Origin: Kibdelosporangium aridum
Lineage (GTDB): Bacteria > Actinomycetota > Actinomycetes > Mycobacteriales > Pseudonocardiaceae
Reading direction: 5' to 3'
Length of the DNA: 64,000 nt
NCBI RefSeq assembly: GCF_900176515.1
Contig: NZ_FWXV01000015.1
Span: 83,375-147,374 of the forward strand
A program made the position numbers and the translations under genes. The notes beneath the pieces were generated by a model. That model saw nothing but the letters and a program-made list of their open reading frames with translations. It made no database searches and was not told the DNA's origin. This document shows positions 7,896 through 15,954 of this stretch, piece after piece; the first letter of the stretch is position 1, and each line of letters begins with the position of its first letter.

Positions 7896-10130
7896 TCAGA
7901 CGAGGTCGTACCGGTCGGCGTTCATGACCTTGACCCACGCGGCGGTGAAGTCCCGCACGAACTTCTCCTTCGCGTCGTCGCTGGCGTACACCTCCGCGAC
8001 GGCCCGCAGCTCGGAGTTCGACCCGAAGATCAGGTCGACGCGGCTGCCGGTCCACTTGACCTCACCGGTGGCGCGGTCGACGCCCTCGAAGATCTCCCCG
8101 TCGCCGTTGACCGGCTTCCACTCCGTGCCCATGTCGAGCAGGTTGGCGAAGAAGTCGTTGGTCAGCTGGCCCGGCGTCGAGGTCAGCACGCCAAGCGAGG
8201 ACTGCTGGTAGTTCGCGCCGAGCACACGCAGACCGCCGACGAGCACGGCCAGCTCGGGTGCGCTGAGGTTGAGCAGGTTCGCGCGGTCGATCAGCAGGTA
8301 CTCCGACGGCAGGCGGTTGCCCTTGCCACGGTAGTTGCGGAAACCGTCGGCCTTCGGCTCGAGCGGGGCGAACGACTCGGCGTCCGTCTGCTCCTGCGAG
8401 GCGTCCGTGCGACCAGCGGTGAACGGCACCTGGACGTCGTAGCCGGCGTCCTTCGCGGCCTTCTCGACCGCGGCAGTGCCACCCAGCACGATCACGTCGG
8501 CGAGCGAGACCTTCTTGCCGGTGCTCTGTGCCTTGTTGAACGACTCCTGGATCTCTTCCAGCGTGCGCAGCACCTGGGCGAGCTCGTCGGGCTCGTTGAC
8601 CTCCCAGCCACGCTGCGGCTCCAAGCGGATGCGGGCACCGTTGGCGCCGCCGCGCTTGTCGCTGCTGCGGAAGGTCGAAGCCGACGCCCACGCCGTCGTC
8701 ACGAGCTGCGAGACCGTCAGGCCCGAGTCGAGGATCTTGCGCTTGAGCACGGCGATGTCCGCCTCGTCGACCAGCTCGTGGTCCACGGCCGGGACACGGT
8801 CCTGCCAGATCAGCTCCTCCTGCGGCACCTGCGCGCCGAGGTAGCGCTGGATCGGGCCCATGTCGCGGTGGGTCAGCTTGAACCACGCACGGGCGAACGC
8901 GTCCGCGAACTGGTCCGGGTTCTCGTAGAACCGGCGGGAGATCTGCTCGTAGATCGGGTCGAAACGCAGCGCAAGGTCGGTGGTCAGCATGCCGGGCGTG
9001 CGGTTGAGCGAGCCGTCCTCGGGGTCCGGCACGGTGTTGCGGGCCTTGCCGTTCTTCGGCGTCCACTGGTGAGCGCCGGCCGGGCTCTTGGTCAGCTCCC
9101 AGTCGTACTCGAACAGGTTGTGGAAGAACCAGTTGCTCCACTGCTTCGGCGTCGGCGTCCAGGTGACCTCGAGGCCACTGGTGATCGCGTCACGGCCCTT
9201 GCCGCTGCCGAACGTGTTGCGCCAGCCGAGGCCCTGCTCCTCGATGGAGGCGCCCTCCGGCTCGGGGCCGACGTACTTGTCCGGGTCGGCCGCACCGTGG
9301 GTCTTGCCGAACGTGTGGCCACCGGCGATCAGCGCGACGGTCTCCTCGTCGTTCATCGCCATCCGGCCGAACGTCTCACGGATGTCGCGAGCCGCGGCCA
9401 GCGGGTCCGGGTTGGCGTTCGGGCCCTCCGGGTTGACGTAGATCAGTCCCATCTGGACAGCGGCGAGCGGCGCCTCGAGCTGGCGGTCGCCGGTGTAGCG
9501 CTCGTCGCCGAGCCACGTGCGCTCCGGGCCCCAGTACACGTCCTCGTCCGGCTCCCACACGTCCGCGCGGCCACCGGCGAAGCCGAAGGTCTTGAAGCCC
9601 ATGGTCTCCAGCGCGCGGTTGCCCGTGAAGATCATCAGGTCGGCCCACGAGATCTTGCGGCCCCACTTCTTCTTCACCGGCCACAGCAGGCGGCGCGCCT
9701 TGTCCAGGTTGCCGTTGTCCGGCCAGCTGTTGAGCGGAGCGAACCGCTGCATGCCCGCACCCGCACCACCGCGGCCGTCCTCGACGCGGTACGTACCCGC
9801 GCTGTGCCACGCCATCCGGATCATGAAGGGGCCGTAGTGGCCGAAGTCGGCGGGCCACCAGTCCTGCGACGACGTCAGTACGGCGTCGACGTCCTTCGCG
9901 AGCTCGTCGAGGTCGACGGTCTTGAACTCGGCGGCGTAGTCGAAACCCTCGTCCATGGGGTTGGCGACAACCGAGTGCTTGCGCAGGATCGCCAGGTTGA
10001 GCCGGTTCGGCCACCAGTCACGGTTGCTCCCACCCTCGGTGGGGTGGTTGAAACGCCCCGCGGAAACCGGGCACCCGCCGGCTTCCGGCTCGTTCATCTC
10101 ACCAACGACGGCGTCAGGCTTGTCGGACAC
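7896..10130 (-). CDS. katG: Catalase-peroxidase KatG
   Basis: KatG is a haem enzyme that destroys hydrogen peroxide by catalase and peroxidase activity in the cytoplasm. The 744-residue length is standard for the two-domain protein. Visible are the distal site MIRMAWHSAGTYR (Trp, His, Arg), the tyrosine of the Met-Tyr-Trp adduct in QMGLIYVNPEGP and the proximal His in IAGGHTFGKTHG. The start is GTG with GGAAGGA upstream. It lies 19 bp downstream of a fur-type gene in the same direction, the furA-katG arrangement of mycobacteria and streptomycetes, so it is probably peroxide-induced through FurA. Confidence 0.97.
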   Translation of the reverse strand: MSDKPDAVVGEMNEPEAGGCPVSAGRFNHPTEGGSNRDWWPNRLNLAILRKHSVVANPMDEGFDYAAEFKTVDLDELAKDVDAVLTSSQDWWPADFGHYGPFMIRMAWHSAGTYRVEDGRGGAGAGMQRFAPLNSWPDNGNLDKARRLLWPVKKKWGRKISWADLMIFTGNRALETMGFKTFGFAGGRADVWEPDEDVYWGPERTWLGDERYTGDRQLEAPLAAVQMGLIYVNPEGPNANPDPLAAARDIRETFGRMAMNDEETVALIAGGHTFGKTHGAADPDKYVGPEPEGASIEEQGLGWRNTFGSGKGRDAITSGLEVTWTPTPKQWSNWFFHNLFEYDWELTKSPAGAHQWTPKNGKARNTVPDPEDGSLNRTPGMLTTDLALRFDPIYEQISRRFYENPDQFADAFARAWFKLTHRDMGPIQRYLGAQVPQEELIWQDRVPAVDHELVDEADIAVLKRKILDSGLTVSQLVTTAWASASTFRSSDKRGGANGARIRLEPQRGWEVNEPDELAQVLRTLEEIQESFNKAQSTGKKVSLADVIVLGGTAAVEKAAKDAGYDVQVPFTAGRTDASQEQTDAESFAPLEPKADGFRNYRGKGNRLPSEYLLIDRANLLNLSAPELAVLVGGLRVLGANYQQSSLGVLTSTPGQLTNDFFANLLDMGTEWKPVNGDGEIFEGVDRATGEVKWTGSRVDLIFGSNSELRAVAEVYASDDAKEKFVRDFTAAWVKVMNADRYDLV

Positions 10131-10149
10131 AGGAATCCTTCCAGGGTGT

Positions 10150-10581
10150 TCAGGAACTTGGAGAAGTGCGGCAGGCAGGGCACAGGCCCCAGTAGATGAC
10201 CTCGGCTTCGTCGATCTGGAAGCCGTGGTCGTCGGACGCGGTCAGGCAGGGCGCGTGGCCGACGGCGCAGTCGACGTCGGCGATAGCGCCGCACGATCGG
10301 CATACGACGTGATGGTGGTTGTCCCCGACCCTCGCCTCATAGCGCGCCACTGAGCCCTGCGGCTCGATCCGCCGGAGCAGTCCGGCATCGGTCAACGCGC
10401 GTAACACGTCATAGACGGCCTGATGGGACACGCCGCCGAGTTCGTCACGCACAACACCGATGATCGAATCGGTGTCGGCGTGCGGATGGGCGTACACCGC
10501 GGACAACACGGCCAGCCGCGGGCGCGTCACACGCAGTGCGACTTCCCGCAACATCCGCTCGTAGTCCGTGGTGGTGGGCAC
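10150..10581 (-). CDS. furA: Fur-family peroxide/iron regulator (FurA type)
   Basis: The protein of about 143 residues has a winged-helix domain (LRVTRPRLAVLSAVYAHPHA, GGVSHQAVYDVLRALTDAGL), the metal site HHHVVCRSCGAIADVDC and a C-terminal CPAC pair, giving the structural zinc CxxC motifs of Fur proteins. I place the start at the GTG at 10581 (VPTTTDYERML); an in-frame start further upstream would add 12 atypical residues. Its position immediately before katG and the AT-rich stretch at about 10598-10635 suggest FurA-type autoregulation with katG, by analogy with other actinomycetes. Confidence 0.92.
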   Translation of the reverse strand: MPTTTDYERMLREVALRVTRPRLAVLSAVYAHPHADTDSIIGVVRDELGGVSHQAVYDVLRALTDAGLLRRIEPQGSVARYEARVGDNHHHVVCRSCGAIADVDCAVGHAPCLTASDDHGFQIDEAEVIYWGLCPACRTSPSS

Positions 10582-10691
10582 GGCCGACAGTCTGCCCTGT
10601 TTTCTGGAATGAATCAAGTTTAGGAACGTGGTGTGTTTTCGCCCGATTACGGAAGCGGGGCCGACCTTAGCGAGTCGTCGATCATGGGCCG

Positions 10692-11840
10692 TCAGGCGGG
10701 CAGGTCATCCGGCACGATCGCAGTCGCGGCGATCTCGTGCAGATAGCCCTCCATCCACAGGCCCGGCACCGCGGCCGCGGTCCACGCGGGCGAATTCTCG
10801 CCGAGGTACTCGCGCGCCACCGACAGCACGCCTGGCAACGAGCGCGGATCCTTGTGGTACGAGTTGATTTCCACGATGTCGGCCATGGTCGCCCCGACGC
10901 CCGCGAGCGCCTCGCGCATGCATTCGAAGATGTAGACCGCCTGCTGATCCGGGTCTCCCGGCGCGTGGATGCTGGCATCCGGGTTGCACGCCACCTGACC
11001 GGCGACCGTGACGACACGGCCCTGCCGTTTGCGTGCCGCACCCGCGATCGGCAGCACGCCCTTCCACCAGATGCTGTCCGGCGTACAGCCCACCCGGCCA
11101 CCACCGGACAAGTCGGCCAGCGCGTGGAACGTCCCCAGTGCGCCACGGACCATCAGGCCGGTCGATCCCAGGTGACTGGTCGTGGCCGACAGTTCGGTGT
11201 CCACTCCGGCCATCACCTCCGGGATGTACACGTCGTCCATTGTGGGCAGTGCACCGCGGATGTCCTCGTGGAACGAGGTGAAGTCGAGGACATCCGCGAA
11301 GTCCGCACCGGCCTGCTTCAGGCACTCCAGCATGCCCGCGTAGCACTCGCGGGCCTGCGCGACGTGGTCGAAGGGCGGTTCGACCGTACCGTCGAGTTTG
11401 GTCGCGAGCTGACCGCCGACGAAGACAAGCGGTCCTTTCACCACGGCCGCCGACATCGGGTAGTCGTCACGCCAGGTCTGCGCGTGGGGCGTGATGCACC
11501 TCTTGGGCTCGTCGCCGAGGTACGCCACCGCACGGATCATCACCAGGGCGTCCGGTGACCACGCGGAGCCCGTCAGTCCGGCAAGTGTCCACGCAGGAGG
11601 GTCGTGCGGGAAGAAAGGCCTTGCCACTTCGAGCACATCGGTGCACCAGCGCGGGTCCTTCACGAACGCCGTGACGTCCACAATGTCCTGCAGGCCGGCG
11701 TCGAACGTGCTGAGCAGTTCCTCGATGAGCCGCAGCACTTCGGTTGTCTGCTCACAGATGTCACCGCCCGCGGCCGGCGCGACCTGGCCGGAGACGAACA
11801 CCAGGTTGCCTTCCCGGCGGACTGCGCTGAAGGGGTTCAT
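10692..11840 (-). CDS. Three-domain RidA/YjgF protein
   Basis: The 382-residue protein contains three consecutive RidA-like units: about 1-115 (LVFVSGQVAPAAGGDICEQT), 116-248 (LVFVGGQLATKLDG, DFADVLDFTSFHED) and 249-382 (RVVTVAGQVACNPDAS, TMADIVEINSYHKDPRSLPG, HEIAATAIV). RidA normally forms trimers of single domains, so this chain could fold as a covalent trimer. The ATG at 11840 has AAGGAGAA upstream; it lies 14 bp after the SDR gene and is probably cotranscribed with it. The reaction is unknown, possibly deamination or ring hydrolysis as in other family members. Confidence 0.88.
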   Translation of the reverse strand: MNPFSAVRREGNLVFVSGQVAPAAGGDICEQTTEVLRLIEELLSTFDAGLQDIVDVTAFVKDPRWCTDVLEVARPFFPHDPPAWTLAGLTGSAWSPDALVMIRAVAYLGDEPKRCITPHAQTWRDDYPMSAAVVKGPLVFVGGQLATKLDGTVEPPFDHVAQARECYAGMLECLKQAGADFADVLDFTSFHEDIRGALPTMDDVYIPEVMAGVDTELSATTSHLGSTGLMVRGALGTFHALADLSGGGRVGCTPDSIWWKGVLPIAGAARKRQGRVVTVAGQVACNPDASIHAPGDPDQQAVYIFECMREALAGVGATMADIVEINSYHKDPRSLPGVLSVAREYLGENSPAWTAAAVPGLWMEGYLHEIAATAIVPDDLPA

Positions 11841-11854
11841 GGCTTCTCCTTGGG

Positions 11855-12619
11855 TCAGCACGCGGCGTACCCACCATCCACGACAAGCGACGCACCCAGG
11901 ACGTACCGGGACAGATCGGATGCCATGAACACCACGGCGTTCGCGATGTCCTGAGGTTCCCCGATCGCGCCGACCGGCGTCGCGTCGAGGGCTTCCCGTT
12001 CGAGCACCGGGTCTTCGAGACGCTTGGTCATCTGTGTCCGGGTCATGCCCGGCGAGACGATGTTCACCCGGATGCCGCGGGGCGCGAGTTCGATCGACAA
12101 CGCCCGTGCCATGGCTTCGACGCCGCCTTTGGTCGCCGAGTACGCCGCCGTCTGCGGCCAGCCGATGGCCGTGACGTTCGACCCGACGAAGACGACCGAC
12201 GAGCCTGCGGCCAGGTGCGGCAGCGCGGCCTGCGTCAGCACGAACGGCGCCCTGACATTGCTGCGGAACTGGGAGTCGAGACTGTCGACTGTGGCCTGGT
12301 CGAACGGCTTGAAGTCGAAGGTTCCCGCGTTGTTCACCAGGATGTCGATCTTCCCGAACCGTTCGACGGCGTGCCCGACCGCCCGTTGTGGACCGTCGTC
12401 TGTGGTCAGATCGACCGGGAAGGGCGAAGCCACGCCGCCGTCGGCCTCGATCGTGGCCGCGACCGCGCGCAGGCGCTGCTCGTCGCGCCCCAGTAGGACG
12501 ACGTTGGCGCCACAGGCGCCGAAGGTCTCGGCGACGGCGACTCCGATGCCCGCGCTCGCACCGGTCACGACCACGGTGCGGTCACGCAGATCCACGTGAA
12601 GACGGGGGTCGGGAGACAT
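11855..12619 (-). CDS. Short-chain dehydrogenase/reductase (SDR)
   Basis: A classical SDR of 254 residues: cofactor motif TGASAGIG, DLTTDD, NNAG, catalytic Ser near VVFVGSNVTAIG, YSATKGG with Tyr and Lys, and C-terminal SLVVDGGYAAC. It reversibly oxidises an alcohol or reduces a carbonyl using NAD(P). The ATG at 12619 follows CAGGAG; upstream in-frame sequence is promoter region. It is the first gene of a two-gene unit with the triple RidA protein and diverges from the OYE gene across a region with several inverted repeats. The substrate is unknown. Confidence 0.92.
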   Translation of the reverse strand: MSPDPRLHVDLRDRTVVVTGASAGIGVAVAETFGACGANVVLLGRDEQRLRAVAATIEADGGVASPFPVDLTTDDGPQRAVGHAVERFGKIDILVNNAGTFDFKPFDQATVDSLDSQFRSNVRAPFVLTQAALPHLAAGSSVVFVGSNVTAIGWPQTAAYSATKGGVEAMARALSIELAPRGIRVNIVSPGMTRTQMTKRLEDPVLEREALDATPVGAIGEPQDIANAVVFMASDLSRYVLGASLVVDGGYAAC

Positions 12620-12651
12620 CAGCACTCCTGCGGGCTCATGTTCAGCAAGAC

Positions 12652-12670
12652 TGTTCAGTTCTGATGAACA
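12652..12670. promoter_or_regulatory. Inverted repeat upstream of the SDR gene
   Basis: TGTTCA-N7-TGAACA, a perfect 6+6 repeat 33 bp upstream of the SDR start, in an AT-richer promoter region. It is a probable regulator binding site; the protein is unknown. Confidence 0.5.
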
Positions 12671-12732
12671 TAGCACCGTGTGGCGGGTTTGTGTAGCCCG
12701 CACCACCTCACCAAACCCTTGTTTCGTTCGCT

Positions 12733-12747
12733 ATGGTTGAACACCAT
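12733..12747. promoter_or_regulatory. 15-bp palindrome (copy 1) upstream of OYE gene
   Basis: ATGGTTGAACACCAT, with 5-bp arms ATGGT/ACCAT, lies 53 bp upstream of the OYE start. The same 15 bases recur exactly at 16929-16943 in front of the XRE-cupin regulator and ABC permease genes, which argues that it is that regulator's operator. Confidence 0.7.
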
Positions 12748-12751
12748 AAGG

Positions 12752-12771
12752 TAGTCACTAAACAGTGACTA
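12752..12771. promoter_or_regulatory. Inverted repeat just upstream of OYE gene
   Basis: TAGTCACT-AAAC-AGTGACTA is a perfect 8+8 inverted repeat ending 28 bp before the OYE start and overlapping where a -10 region would lie. It is probably a second operator acting on this promoter. Confidence 0.55.
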
Positions 12772-12799
12772 TATTCGGCTGACGAGGAGAGAAGCACCC

Positions 12800-13863
12800 A
12801 TGACCAGCCCGTTCGAACCCGTCAAGCTCGGTGATCTGGTGCTGCCGCATCGCATCGCGATGTCCCCCATGACCCGCAACCGCGCCTACGGTCAGGTCCC
12901 CAACGACCTGATGGCCGAGTACTACGCGCAGCGTGCGAGTGCCGGAATCATCATCACCGAGGGCACGCAGCCGTCCGTCGTCGGCCAGGGCTACCTGAAC
13001 ACCCCGGGCCTGCACAGCGAGGAACAGATCCGCGGCTGGCGCAAGGTGACCGACGCCGTGCACGCACGCGGTGGCCGTATCCTCGTTCAGCTCATGCACA
13101 GCGGCCGGGTCGGACACCCCAGCCTGCTGCCCGACGGCGTCAGCCATGTCGGCCCGTCGCCCGTGCGCGCGACATCCAGGTCTTCATCGGCGACGGCATG
13201 GGTGCCGCACCGGTGCCGGTCGAGTTGTCCGAAGCCGACATCGCCGCAACCATCGAGGACTACGCCAACGCTGCCGCGAACGCGGTCGAAGCGGGCTTCG
13301 ACGGCGTGGAACTGCACGGTGCCAACGGTTATCTCATCCACCAGTTCCTGTCGACGAACGCCAACCAGCGGACGGACAAGTGGGGCGGTTCTCGCCACAA
13401 CCGCGTCCGGTTCGCCGTCGAGACAGCGAAGGCCGTCGCCGACCGGATCGGCTCACACCGCGTCGGTATCCGCCTGTCCCCTGGCGTGACCAACAACGAC
13501 ATCCACGAGGCCGACCCACACGAGACCTACGCCGAGCTCATCGACGGCCTCAAGCCACTGGGTCTCGCGCACCTGCACGTCTTCGAAGGCCCTTACCGGG
13601 ACATCACACTCATGCTGCGCAAGGAGTTCGACGGCACGTTCATCCTCAACCCGTCCACCCCCGGCGCGTTCACCAGCAAGGAGAACCTGGACCTGATCGA
13701 GGACGGCACGGCGGACGTCATCACGTTCGGCGCCCTGTTCCTGGCCAACCCGGACCTGCCACGGCGCCTGGCCGAGGACAAGCCGCTCAACACACCCGAC
13801 CCCACCACCTTCTACGGCGGCGACCACCGCGGCTACACCGACTACCCGACACTGTCGGACTGA
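12800..13863 (+). pseudogene. Old yellow enzyme (NADH:flavin oxidoreductase) with a frameshift
   Basis: The first frame encodes the N-terminal half of an OYE-type TIM barrel (LVLPHRIAMSPMTRNRAYGQ, GIIITEGTQPSVVGQGYLNT, ILVQLMHSGRVGHP) up to SHVGPSPVRA near 13170. The rest is in another frame (DIQVFIGDGMG, ELSEADIAATIEDYANAA, HGANGYLIHQFLSTNANQRT, VITFGALFLANPDLP) and ends at 13863. A single one-base change joins the two into a normal protein of about 354 residues. The ATG has GAGGAGAG upstream and the promoter retains operators. It may be a recent mutation or a sequencing error; OYEs reduce activated C=C bonds with FMN and NAD(P)H. Confidence 0.82.
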
Positions 13864-13875
13864 ACAGAAACCATG

Positions 13876-13904
13876 AGGCGGGCTGCGCAGAGCACAGCCC
13901 GCCT
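13876..13904 (+). terminator. Terminator of the OYE gene
   Basis: A perfect 10-bp GC-rich stem AGGCGGGCTG / CAGCCCGCCT with a 9-nt loop lies 13 bp after the OYE stop. There is no clear T run. Confidence 0.7.
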
Positions 13905-13926
13905 GATCATGGGTGCCACCACCGCC

Positions 13927-14070
13927 GTGTCCACCTTTCCGACACCACGAATCACCCGTTCCAACACCACGAGATGCACTTTCCGGCACCATGAAATGCC
14001 TCTGGCTCGGGGTGCCAGGGCATTTCATGGTGCCGGAAAGGTCGACACGGGGTGCCGGAAAGGTGGACAC
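13927..14070. repeat. 22-bp repeat array with mirrored halves, potential large hairpin
   Basis: Three degenerate units of 22-bp period (TTTCCGACACCACGAATC, TTCCAACACCACGAG and TTTCCGGCACCATGAAATGC) are followed by the same motif in opposite orientation with the same 22-bp period (GGTGCCGGAAAG at 14029 and 14051). The inner arms 13979-14000 and 14019-14040 are a perfect 22-bp inverted repeat with an 18-bp spacer, and the outer 14 bases GTGTCCACCTTTCC (13927) pair perfectly with 14057-14070. It lies between the ends of the OYE and M24 genes. The origin is unknown. Confidence 0.8.
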
Positions 14071-14078
14071 GCCTAGGT

Positions 14079-15410
14079 TTATTCGCCGCGGCCTGCTGTC
14101 GTGTTCAGGTGGGACTGCGCCTCACGCAGCAGGTTCATCGGGCCGTCCACAGTGTAGTACCGACGCCCGCCCGCGACGAGCAACTGCTCGGCCGGGAACT
14201 TGGTGATCACCTCGCAGCCGTCCGCCGTGACCACGACTTCCTCCTCGATCCGGGCCGCGCCCACACCGTCGGCCGACGGCCAGTACGTCTCCAGGGCGAA
14301 GACCATGCCTTCCTCGATGGTCTCCGGGTGGTCCAGGGACACCAGCCTCGAGAAGATCGGCTTCTCCCAAATGGACAGTCCGACGCCGTGACCGTACTGC
14401 AGGCCGAACGCCGCTTCCTCGTCCGCGAAACCGAATTCCGTGGCCGTTGGCCACAACCGGACGATGTCCGCGGTGGTCACGCCGGGTTTCACCGCGGCGA
14501 TCGCGAGATCCATGTACTCACGTGCCCGCGTGTACGCGTCCCGCTGCGCGACGCTGGCGGAGCCGACCGCGAAGGTCCGGTAGTAGCAGGTCCGGTAGCC
14601 GTTGAAACTGTGCAGGATGTCGAAGAACGCCGGATCGCCCGGCCGGATCAGCCGGTCCGAATAGACGTGCGGGTGCGGTGAACACCGCTCACCGGAGATC
14701 GCGTTGACGCCTTCGACGTACTCCGAGCCGAGGTCATAGAGCTTCTTGGCGACCAGGCCGACGGTCTCGTTCTCCCGCACGCCGGGCCTGAGGAAGTCGT
14801 ACAGGTCCTCGTACGCGGCGTCCACCATCGCCGCCGCGTGGGTCAGCAGCGTGATCTCCTCCGGCGTCTTGATCCGGCGGGCCTCCATGAAGACCTGCTG
14901 CCCATCGACCACGTTGATCCCGGCTTCCTGCAACGCGAACAGCACAGGCGGCTCGACCACGTCGATGCCGAGCGGCTCACCGGACAGGCCGTGCGCGTCG
15001 AGTTCCCGCTTGATCTTGGCCGCGACCTCACGTGCGATCCCGGCGTCCGGGTGGAACGCGCCCCGCAGCGTCGAAATGCCCGCACGAGCCCGCGGCTCGC
15101 CTTCACCGTCCATCAGCCACGGGTTGTGCAGCTGGTGGTGGCGCGCCGCCGAACCGAAGTCCCACGAGATGGGCTTGCCCGTCCGGGTCAGCAGGCTGAA
15201 CCGGATCAACTTGTCCATCGCCCAGGTGCCGATGTGGGTCGCGGTCATGTACCGGATGTTGGAGAAGTCGAACGCGAGGACCGCGCCCAGCTCGGAACGC
15301 TCGAGCTGGGCGCGCAACCGGTCGAGGCGGCCGCGCCGCAGCCGGTCGAAGTCCACCCGTTGCTCCCAGTCCACGGCCATCGTGCCCGATGTCGCCGTCG
15401 CACTGCTCAC
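14079..15410 (-). CDS. M24 family (Xaa-Pro peptidase/creatinase-fold) hydrolase
   Basis: This protein of about 443 residues has a creatinase-type N-terminal domain (SNIRYMTATHIGTWAMDKLI) and a pita-bread M24 domain. Metal-ligand positions can be read as Asp in PAFFDILHSFNGY, His in GHGVGLSIWEKP, Glu in ALETYWPSADG and Glu in RIEEEVVV. The usual second Asp, in the NGYxxDxxRTF context, is Cys here (NGYRTCYYRTF). Relatives cleave peptides, creatine or DMSP-like compounds. The GTG at 15410 has GGGGAGA upstream. It is the last gene after the ABC permease/binding-protein remnant, 31 bp away, so its substrate may be what that transporter imported. Confidence 0.85.
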   Translation of the reverse strand: MSSATATSGTMAVDWEQRVDFDRLRRGRLDRLRAQLERSELGAVLAFDFSNIRYMTATHIGTWAMDKLIRFSLLTRTGKPISWDFGSAARHHQLHNPWLMDGEGEPRARAGISTLRGAFHPDAGIAREVAAKIKRELDAHGLSGEPLGIDVVEPPVLFALQEAGINVVDGQQVFMEARRIKTPEEITLLTHAAAMVDAAYEDLYDFLRPGVRENETVGLVAKKLYDLGSEYVEGVNAISGERCSPHPHVYSDRLIRPGDPAFFDILHSFNGYRTCYYRTFAVGSASVAQRDAYTRAREYMDLAIAAVKPGVTTADIVRLWPTATEFGFADEEAAFGLQYGHGVGLSIWEKPIFSRLVSLDHPETIEEGMVFALETYWPSADGVGAARIEEEVVVTADGCEVITKFPAEQLLVAGGRRYYTVDGPMNLLREAQSHLNTTAGRGE

Positions 15411-15441
15411 GATTCTCCCCTTTTCCTGTGGAGTGACACGA

Positions 15442-15954
15442 TCACTGGCTTGCCGAGGCAGTGAATCCTTCCGGGTACAGATCGGCGTTCGCCGTGGGCG
15501 AGCCGACGTCCGCCTTGCTGAGCGCGGGCGCGGGCAGGCACGTGGTCGCAGGCGGTTTCTCACCGTTCAGCACGCTGACGGCCCTGGCCAGGGTGATGTA
15601 GCCGAGCTTGACGTTCTGCACCGAGGTGGTCGCGGTCAGGCTGCCGTTCTGCAGTGACTTCATCGCGGTCGGCTCGTACCCCGTGGTGATGAACGGAATT
15701 CCCTTGAACTGAGCGGGAATCGACTCCGGCAGCAGCTGGTAGTAGTACACCGAGTACACCCACTTGATGCCGGGGTTGGCCTGCGCGGCGTTGGTGAAGT
15801 CCTTCAAACCCTGTGCCGGGTCCACCGGCTGCGTCGGGGACGCCACGATCTTCAGGTTGGGGTACTTGGCTTTCAGCTGGTCCTCGAACCCGGCGACCCG
15901 GCGCAGCGACCACGTGGTGTTGGCCGGTCCCGCGATCACGACGCACGCGCCGCC
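15442..15954 (-). pseudogene. Sugar-type ABC substrate-binding protein, C-terminal half only
   Basis: The frame encodes about 170 residues matching the C-terminal lobe of a RbsB-like periplasmic binding protein (CVVIAGPANTTWSLRR, KAKYPNLKIVASPTQPVD, GLKDFTNAAQANPGIKWVY). Signal peptide and N-terminal lobe, about 170-190 residues, are missing. The upstream permease gene runs directly into this sequence in a different frame, so an internal deletion has joined permease 3' end and binding-protein middle. Without lipoprotein signal and N-lobe it cannot bind ligand. The Ile codon preceded by GTG at 15939 is an internal codon, not a real start. Confidence 0.8.

Noticed and set aside
10618..10691. 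Terminator or RNA between triple RidA and furA
   Set aside because: No convincing stem was found; the AT-rich part fits a furA promoter.
13927..14070. CRISPR array
   Set aside because: Units abut without unique spacers, occur in both orientations, and no cas genes are in the window.
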